Notes under the pieces: generated by a model
Databases searched by the model: none
Seen by the model: the letters and a program-made list of their open reading frames with translations, nothing else
What the model was told of the DNA's origin: nothing
Shown here: positions 57,916 to 64,000 of the stretch, piece after piece
Layout of the letters: every line of letters begins with the position of its first letter
Numbering within the stretch: position 1 is the first letter of the stretch
DNA from: Whalleya microplaca
Taxonomy: Eukaryota; Ascomycota; Sordariomycetes; Xylariales; Xylariaceae
Length of the DNA stretch: 64,000 nt
Direction of reading: 5' to 3'
NCBI GenBank assembly: GCA_022497155.1
Contig: MU385733.1
Span: 310,001 to 374,000 of the forward strand
Made by a program: the position numbers and the translations under genes

Positions 57916-59079
57916 ATGGCAAGCGCAATACGAAGTAGAAGAGCATTCCAATTTGCTAGCAGAGTTAGACTCTTTAGCTCTAGCTCGGCTCGACTTGCTG
58001 CTGAGGTAAAGAGCTTGGGCGTCATAGGTGCTGGTCAGATGGTGAGCTAGCTACTTTCACATGTGATTGAAAGTCCATCACAACTCAACTCACAACTCTT
58101 CAGGGACTCGGTATTGCATTGGTTGCCGCTCAAAAAGCTGCAGTTCCGGTCACATTGGTTGATACATCGCAAGCCGCGCTCAATAAGGGGTTGGCGTTTG
58201 CAGGTTCGTTTTAACCCTGCAGAAAGCCGTCAAAAAACGCCCACACTTCAAGCCACCTCAAACCCCCTCTGCTGTGTGGGCGTTTTCTGACGCCTTTCTA
58301 TCCTGTTATATCCCTTGGGTGGCACTAGAGATGCTTATTGGTATCTAGAAAAGCTGCTATCTAAAGATGTTTCGAAATCACGAATTACCCAAGACCAGGC
58401 CGATGAAGCCAGGTCCAGACTCTCGTTAACCACGGCAATGGATGAGCTCTCACAAGTCGACTTTGTGATCGAAGCTGTGCCTGAGATTCCACAATTGAAG
58501 TTTGACATATTCGCTAAGCTTGCGAAAGTCTGTTCAAAGCACGCTATTCTGGCCACCAACACATCGTCAATTTCAATTACAAAGATAGCTGCGGCGACTA
58601 CCGAGGACCCGACTGACACGTCCGCGAGCTCTCGCGTAGTGTCAACTCATTTCATGAACCCAGTACCTGTACAAAAGGGCGTGGAGATTATCAGTGGGCT
58701 GCAAACAAGTGCAGAGACACTTGATACTGCTGTAGCCTTCTGCACGGCAATGGGAAAGGTCGCCTCAATATCCGCAGATTCTCCAGGGTTCTTAGCGAAC
58801 CGTATTTTGATGCCATACATCAATGAGGCAGTGATATGTCTAGAGACTGGCGTTGGTGATCGAGATTCTATCGATGCTATCATGAAAAATGGCACCAACG
58901 TACCAATGGGTCCGTTACAACTAGCAGATTTCATTGGACTAGATACGTGTCTAGCTATTATGAAGACTTTGCACAACGAAACAGGCGACTCCAAGTATCG
59001 GCCGAGCGTGCTACTAGCCAAGATGGTGGATGCAGGTTGGTTGGGGAAGAAGAGTGGTAAGGGATTTTACAATTATTGA
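57916..59079 (+). CDS. Mitochondrial 3-hydroxyacyl-CoA (3-hydroxybutyryl-CoA) dehydrogenase
   Basis: Oxidises L-3-hydroxyacyl-CoA with NAD+ in mitochondrial beta-oxidation or short-chain acid use. Three exons (57916-58041, 58104-58203, 58331-59079) give 324 residues. The N-terminus MASAIRSRRAFQFASRVRLF is a typical mitochondrial presequence. The NAD loop GVIGAGQM-GLGIALVAA is split by intron 1. Exon 3 begins in phase 1 at acceptor TAGAG to read AFA-DAYWYLEKLLSKD. Family residues are present: VIEAVPE with the catalytic-site glutamate, ATNTSSISI, the catalytic histidine in STHFMNPVP, SPGFLANRI, GPLQLADFIGLD and the end GWLGKKSGKGFYNY. Intron 2 is 127 bases and contains a 26-bp foldback (see separate entry). 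Confidence 0.93.
58221..58299. repeat. Foldback (inverted repeat) inside intron 2 of the dehydrogenase gene
   Basis: The arms 58221-58246 and 58274-58299 are complementary at 24 of 26 positions. The loop is 27 bases. The core arm sequence is AACGCCCACAC with its complement GTGTGGGCGTT. Without this 79-base unit the intron would be 48 bases, the usual length here. I see no clear target-site duplication. Confidence 0.9.
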
Positions 59080-60005
59080 ACGGATCACTGTGTACGTTAG
59101 ACGAAAGCTTTCTCCCCCTCAAACTTGATACTGATGATCTGGCCACCGCACCTTTTGCTGCTGAAAATGCCACCCATCGAGACAGATCAATTTCCCATTA
59201 TTTGCCATGTGGATATCCAGGGAATCAAAATCCAAGAAATGCTTATATAGTGTAGTAATCATCTGATCATCAATTGTTTGGAGATATGTCGAGGCGAATT
59301 AGGCAGCAGACACCCGCAATATATACAGTGTCTAGGGTCCAATATCCACTGACCTAAGTATCCCGTGAAGCAATGTCACAATAGGTCATGACAGAGTCTT
59401 GGAATGGTATAGCTTATATTATAAAACATAACACCTAACGAATTACTTCTCACTTATTCGACTATCAGAAAGCCAGAATTATAGGCTCATAACAATATAT
59501 TCCAGGGCACAATCTCTCGGCGTCCATGAGATCGAACCAAATCATAGTTCAGTTCTTATAATGGAAGACCGTGTGAGGACGGCAGCCCACATGGAGGCCA
59601 TCGATAAATGAGCCGGTTCATCTTGAGGTGTAATGCAGAAAGCTTAATGAAGTAGTCAGTCAAGGCAACAGTCAAAGCAGCCAATGGCATGGGAATCATG
59701 TTGATAGGGACTTTCCCGGTGGAGTTCTGTACGTTGCATTTGGCTTTGGCGGAGTTGTATTAATGGGCCACGATAGACAAGAACAAAGTGGGTGTTGCCA
59801 ATGGTCTTCCTACTCTGTCACATAAATATATCCCCCATCCTGCATGAATGTGAGCGAGAGCGCCCAGCTTGCTTCTCCTTCCCCGCATCTCTTGTGTCAC
59901 CTTTTTTATATCCGTAGTGTTTCTCGCTATAACAGTTTCATTAGTATTCTCGCCAGATAGCATTGATAGTAACAGCCTCAAAGCGCCGGAAACGTCGCGT
60001 TCAAC
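59080..60005. other. Intergenic, no gene seen
   Basis: 930 bases between two genes in the same direction. It holds the promoter of the SnoaL-like gene. The minus-strand open frame at 59760-60242 overlaps that gene and is a shadow. Confidence 0.6.
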
Positions 60006-60612
60006 ATGGCAATTTCTCCGGAAGTAGCAGACATCATCCGCCGCAAGAAGGCACAATACTGCCGGTTCGCGGACACCAACCAGTGGCACCTCTTTGACAG
60101 AATCATGTTGCCCGAAGCTACGTTCTGCTTTGAAGCGAATGGGTCCCCCGTAAGCGTAGGAGGAGACGAGCACATCTTCTCGTCGAGAGAAGAATTTGTA
60201 TCCCACTTCAGCAAAGTTTTCGAAAGTCTCCAGACTATACATCTAATCGATCATGGAGACTTAGAGCAAACTGGCCCTGACGAGGTCAAAGCAGTCTGGG
60301 GCCTCATTTATTATTTCGGCCTGAAGGGATCTGATACCGAAGGACACGAGGCGGCTGGAGGGCATGTGAGTAGCACCCAACATCATTTATTTCTCTCTCT
60401 GTCCTCTTTCGCGAGTAGGCATCTCTTTTTGAGATTTGGGGGCTTCTAAGATAGGTCTTGTAAATAACCGTAGCTCGCTATTCTACATGTAAAGAAGAAA
60501 CTACTAACACCAAGTGCTGCAGTATTACGAGACGTGGAGGCTTAAAGATGGCGATTGGTTCATGGAAAGTCTCAGGATGGAGAGACTATATCGGAAGCCA
60601 TTAGGGCCATAA
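60006..60612 (+). CDS. SnoaL-like (nuclear transport factor 2 fold) small protein
   Basis: Two exons (60006-60365 and 60523-60612) give 149 residues; the 157-base intron has a CTAAC branch site at 60504. The start reads MAISPEVADIIRRKKAQYCR, with ADTNQWHLFDRIMLPEATF following. This helix-then-strand pattern, with FVSHF and YYETWRLKDGDWFMESL at the end, is typical of SnoaL-type polyketide cyclase-like or dehydratase-like proteins. The join GGH-YYETW restores the last two strands. The family covers ring-closing enzymes and others with no known activity, so no reaction is assigned. The nearest neighbours are a hydroxyacyl-CoA dehydrogenase and a secreted FAD oxidase, which do not form a clear pathway. 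Confidence 0.82.
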
Positions 60613-60930
60613 CTACACTGTAGTAGCTATCATGAACAGGAATAGCGTCGGCGTGTGATGCGTGATACGGTCCCTGGCAATCTGATCGACAATGTAAATC
60701 TACGAGGGCATCGAGCTAATCACATTCTCTTTAAAACATGTATGTATTCCTTGTATTTGCCTTAGTTTGGGATGTATCAGCCTACTATCTTACTGCCAAT
60801 AATCACCCCTAGACTGTGTGCGCACCTTCTACAAGCAAGGACATCAGACTCGCCTCTAGGTTTACCCAAGAGTCAACACATTTCCTATGTCAAGTTCACA
60901 ATACGTTCATTAAATATCTGTCATAGACAA
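60613..60930. other. Convergent 3' regions
   Basis: 318 bases between the SnoaL-like gene and the FAD oxidase gene. Nothing else is visible. Confidence 0.6.
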
Positions 60931-62769
60931 TTATGGCGCTGTGGCTTTGTTTTGGCTGGAATCTAGCGGCATTGTTGGCGTCTCCTCAACGCCTCCGAGG
61001 CCATAGCACGAATAGAAGGGATCCGTTTCCCCCGTGAAGCCGACACACTTCCAGCAGTTGAACAGTCCTGTCGGGTCGTATTGCTGCTTGATCCTTAGAA
61101 GGGAATCGTATTTGCTACCAAAGAACGCCTGCTCCCAATCCTCCTCGGTGTAGTCGCCCTCGTTCAGGTACGTACCACCACCAGGGGTCAGCGCCTTAAA
61201 ACCTTTGATGGCTTCCCCCACCGTTTTCTGGATTTGTGTTCTAGTCTCTGACGAATCGGTGCTTGTCCAGATACCGCCATGTATCACCTCCCAAAGACTT
61301 CCTCGCCATGCCGGATTGACTCCGGTGGTATTCTCCTCGTCGTTGGTATTAGCTGGGCCCGTCGCGTAGATCTGGCCTGAACCCGTTCCCAGCCCGGCAC
61401 CTTGCTCATTGCTAATTTGTAACCCCTGAAGAAAGGCATCTACTAAAGCCTCCACGTTATCAGTCCCCTGGAACTGCTTGCGTGGAATCAGACGCGAGGC
61501 TTCTGCGATGCCGACCCCGACGGGACCGTTAGTTTCCAGGAAGGGCAGCATGAACGCCGCGTATTCGGAATACGTCTTCAGCGTTACGTACTGGTTCGAG
61601 ATGACTGAAAGGCCCTTAATACTACCTAAGAAAGTAGCGTATTCGCTTGTGAGATTTTTCAGTGCCTGCGTGTCGTTTGAAGGTAGTACTTGGACCGAGA
61701 TGATGTTCGAAGGCAAGAAGAAGTTGTATCCAGCTATCTTGTTATTTGACCACATCGTCTGATTGTTAGCTAGCGCCGTCACAACGTCCCGGTGCACAGG
61801 CGACTTCGTGAGGTCGGAAACAAGGGTACTGTTGGTTAGGTTGGCTGCAAAGGCGTAGACATTCATAGGCAACGCCTTGTGAAGCTGCAACTTGTATCTC
61901 AGCAAGACGGCGAATGTGCCTCCACCTCCTCCGCGCATAGCCCAAAATAAATCAGGGTCGTTGTATTTGTTGATGGTGCGCACAACTCCGTCGGCTGTCA
62001 CGACGTCGAATTCGATGGCTTGGTCAACCATCAAGCCATACGTAGGACCGAGGGGTCCATGTCCGCCTCCCTGTCCAAATCCACCGGCAATCCCCACCGA
62101 GGCGACAGCACCAACAGTAATGTGCATGTTATACCTTTCGAAATAAGTGAAAGCCTCCACCGCACTCACGCCCGCCCCGATAATACCTACGTTCTCGAAC
62201 TGGTCATCATGTACAGAGAATTTATCATGGTAGCTCATCTCTCGCATGTTGCGCACCCAAAGAGCAAGCGAGTTCGGCGCCGTACTGCGGCCGTAGTAGT
62301 CATGGCCAGTGTTCTTGATGGATAGACGAATTCCGTGTTTCTTGACGAACTTGAGCGTTGCCGAAACATGATCCGCCGTTGTGGCTTCCACGTAGTATGC
62401 CGACAGACGTCCCAACTTGCAGGTACCGCTGATTCCCTGAGTAGGGGCTAGCGAGTTGAGCAAGCATTGATCGTTGCCACATGCCTCCCAGTTCAAATTC
62501 ATGGTCTGCCCGTAGACCGAGGACCGGGTTTCAGTAGTTGAGTTCACGTAGTTTTCCGCAACACGAAGACATGCCTCGCTAGTGGGATCAGCGTAGCATG
62601 CCTCACCAAACGGATGTGTAACTTTCAACACACCGCCGATGCTTTGATTGAAGGCACTCCATTGTTCCGCAGTCGGCCAGCAGGGTTGCCCGGGCAAGCA
62701 GCTATAGTTGAAGGCAGAAGCACCGGTGATACCTGCAGCGGAAGCAAGCGCTAAGAAAAGTCGCATCAT
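60931..62769 (-). CDS. Secreted FAD-linked oxidoreductase, BBE (berberine bridge enzyme) type
   Basis: A single exon of 612 residues. The frame runs upstream to 62895, but the signal peptide MMRLFLALASAAGITGASAF starts at 62769. The FAD-binding domain of the VAO/PCMH fold has SIKNTGHDYYGRS, with the histidine (156) that normally bonds covalently to FAD, and GGFGQGGGHGPLG. In bicovalent relatives a cysteine precedes this loop. Here the corresponding stretch reads GAVASVG with no cysteine, so a single FAD bond is likely. The C-terminal BBE segment reads GGGTYLNEGDYTEEDWEQAF and is followed by YDPTGLFNCWKCVGF. Many possible N-glycosylation sites (NST, NQT, NLT) support secretion. Relatives oxidise sugars, alkaloids or polyketide intermediates; the substrate cannot be told. 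Confidence 0.92.
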   Translation of the reverse strand: MMRLFLALASAAGITGASAFNYSCLPGQPCWPTAEQWSAFNQSIGGVLKVTHPFGEACYADPTSEACLRVAENYVNSTTETRSSVYGQTMNLNWEACGNDQCLLNSLAPTQGISGTCKLGRLSAYYVEATTADHVSATLKFVKKHGIRLSIKNTGHDYYGRSTAPNSLALWVRNMREMSYHDKFSVHDDQFENVGIIGAGVSAVEAFTYFERYNMHITVGAVASVGIAGGFGQGGGHGPLGPTYGLMVDQAIEFDVVTADGVVRTINKYNDPDLFWAMRGGGGGTFAVLLRYKLQLHKALPMNVYAFAANLTNSTLVSDLTKSPVHRDVVTALANNQTMWSNNKIAGYNFFLPSNIISVQVLPSNDTQALKNLTSEYATFLGSIKGLSVISNQYVTLKTYSEYAAFMLPFLETNGPVGVGIAEASRLIPRKQFQGTDNVEALVDAFLQGLQISNEQGAGLGTGSGQIYATGPANTNDEENTTGVNPAWRGSLWEVIHGGIWTSTDSSETRTQIQKTVGEAIKGFKALTPGGGTYLNEGDYTEEDWEQAFFGSKYDSLLRIKQQYDPTGLFNCWKCVGFTGETDPFYSCYGLGGVEETPTMPLDSSQNKATAP

Positions 62770-63427
62770 GCTTAGTCGACTGGAAAGATGTTGATATATG
62801 CGTACTCCTCGAGATAGATATATACAAGACACAGGATGTGAGACTAAAGAGCACGAAACTAGTCTCGAGCCACAGAGTTCGAATTCTGAATACATCGCCT
62901 CGTATTATAACATTTTTAAACATAGCACTACGCTAGTATTTAAGAAGAAAGAAGGGAAATTTGACACGGATTTTGCGAAAACAGCTACCTAGCAGTCCAA
63001 CTTGAATTTTACCCCCGGGCACCCATCGACGCGTTACTCAAGTTGGGGGTCGGTGATTCGAGGATTCAATATCCTTGCATCTGTGGGTTTGAGTATGCGA
63101 AAACCATGCACCCACCCGCTACTTACCTTGTCGGAAGAAGCCGTCTCGTATATACACAGCAATCCGCCCAGTCTATATAAAGTTTTTATACCAGAAGCCA
63201 TTAATTCTGCACCCAAAAATATTCAACTTACTACTAACCGCCTCCTTTTGAAATTTCCAGTCTAGTTACCTATATACCAGCAACCTGACGGGCACCCGTT
63301 TTTATTATAACTGTGACTCTGATGTATTGTAGTGAGACGATGTGGTAATTAGCTTGGGAAATCATTGCGCAACTTGCTGAACGCTTCATGTTGTCAAAAG
63401 GAGCCCTTCATTCAGGGGTAACAATAA
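62770..63427. other. Intergenic between two minus-strand genes
   Basis: Promoter of the FAD oxidase gene and 3' flank of the GNAT gene. No gene is visible. Confidence 0.6.
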
Positions 63428-64000
63428 TCACATGTCCATCCTCGAAACCCTAAATATACCGTAGCCATTGTGCTCAGGAGCCCAGTGTCTGAGATCGATA
63501 TCAACATGCTTCGTGTCTCTGAATCCTCGCTTCAGAAAGAAATCGTGGTGGTTCGGCTCCGCACAGATAGTCAGAGGCAGACCATCTGCTCGGGCTCTGT
63601 CACGACACACCTGCACCAACTGCGTGCCTATCCCCTGATTTCGACTGGAGGGCTCTACATAGATGTGGGTTAATTCTGGTCATATTTGATTAGCTACGAG
63701 AGTACCTTTATCGCGTCACACTTTCCTAGAGGCTCTTACCGATGTAGTCGCCATCGAACTCCGGCTTTAGCTCCCTCATCGCATCCCTCACCGTCTCCAA
63801 AACCGCGGGGACCATACTTTGCGGGACCTGGACCTGGCTCTGGCTCTCCTTTTCAGCTGCCTTGCCGGAGCTAGAAGTAGAACGTGTCTCTGAATTGCTG
63901 CTACTGTGCCGCGTCAGGAATAGGTGCGCGACAATGATCCCCGAGGAGTCGTTAACGACCTTTAGTGAGTTAGTCTGCGGATCCCTGAGCCCAGACTCGA
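63428..64000 (-). CDS. GNAT-family N-acetyltransferase, 3' part (5' end outside window)
   Basis: Two exons are seen: one running from the window edge to 63740 and one at 63675-63428 (stop TGA). The phase-1 join reads GDYI-ELTHIYVEP. The acetyl-CoA loop RNQGIGTQLV and the following helix are present, as is the later CAEPNHHDFFLKRGF, all usual for GNAT enzymes. The edge frame is open (SGLRDPQTNSLKVVNDSSG), so the start lies beyond 64000. Between a hydrophobic strand (IIVAHLFLTRH) and the helix before the second exon lies a Ser/Gln/Lys-rich insert of about 35 residues. It has no signal seen here. Substrate unknown. Confidence 0.8.

Noticed and set aside
59520..59545. Minus-strand B-box-like GGTTCGATCTC
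   Set aside because: The flanks do not pair as a T arm, and no cloverleaf forms.

Overview
The window looks like nuclear DNA of a filamentous ascomycete (Pezizomycotina, most likely Sordariomycetes). The reasons are the short GT-AG introns (about 49 to 70 bases, often with a CTAAC-type branch site), the gene set (SSD1, Gle1, Tof1/Swi1, Tlg1, V-ATPase A, NAD formate dehydrogenase, a HET protein, WSC and PEBP surface proteins), a dispersed single 5S rRNA gene, and gene-poor AT-rich spacers between compact genes. The species cannot be fixed from the sequence alone. Exon coordinates were worked out by hand from reading frame, splice signals and family knowledge.

Region 1 (1-9.9 kb): the 3' end of a probable HERP-like ER ubiquitin-domain gene, then three minus-strand genes: V-ATPase subunit A (seven exons, with a run of very short 5' exons), a secreted acid-sphingomyelinase-like phosphodiesterase, and an ACT-domain protein of the CASTOR arginine-sensor family. 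Region 2 (9.9-24.9 kb): a gene-free 2.7 kb stretch, then METTL25-like methyltransferase and Tlg1 SNARE (head to head), Gle1, a repeat-rich spacer, and SSD1.

Region 3 (24.9-34 kb): a sparse area with a secreted ferritin-like (Rds1-type) protein, a 5S rRNA gene in AT-rich DNA, and a GPI-anchored PEBP-like protein. Region 4 (34-44.4 kb): three minus-strand genes typical of wall or plant interaction: a four-WSC-domain secreted protein, a cytochrome P450 with a GC-AG intron, and a secreted rhamnogalacturonan lyase. AT-rich DNA surrounds them.

Region 5 (44.4-53.8 kb): mitochondrial-type formate dehydrogenase, a 33-residue metallothionein, Tof1/Swi1, and a single-exon metallophosphoesterase. Region 6 (54-64 kb): a HET-domain protein framed by WW-like modules, a mitochondrial 3-hydroxyacyl-CoA dehydrogenase whose second intron carries a 26-bp foldback, a SnoaL-like small protein, a secreted BBE-type FAD oxidase, and the 3' part of a GNAT acetyltransferase cut by the window edge.

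The genes do not form one pathway. Most are unrelated housekeeping genes. The two points I rate highest are the WW-HET-WW-WW layout and the foldback intron.
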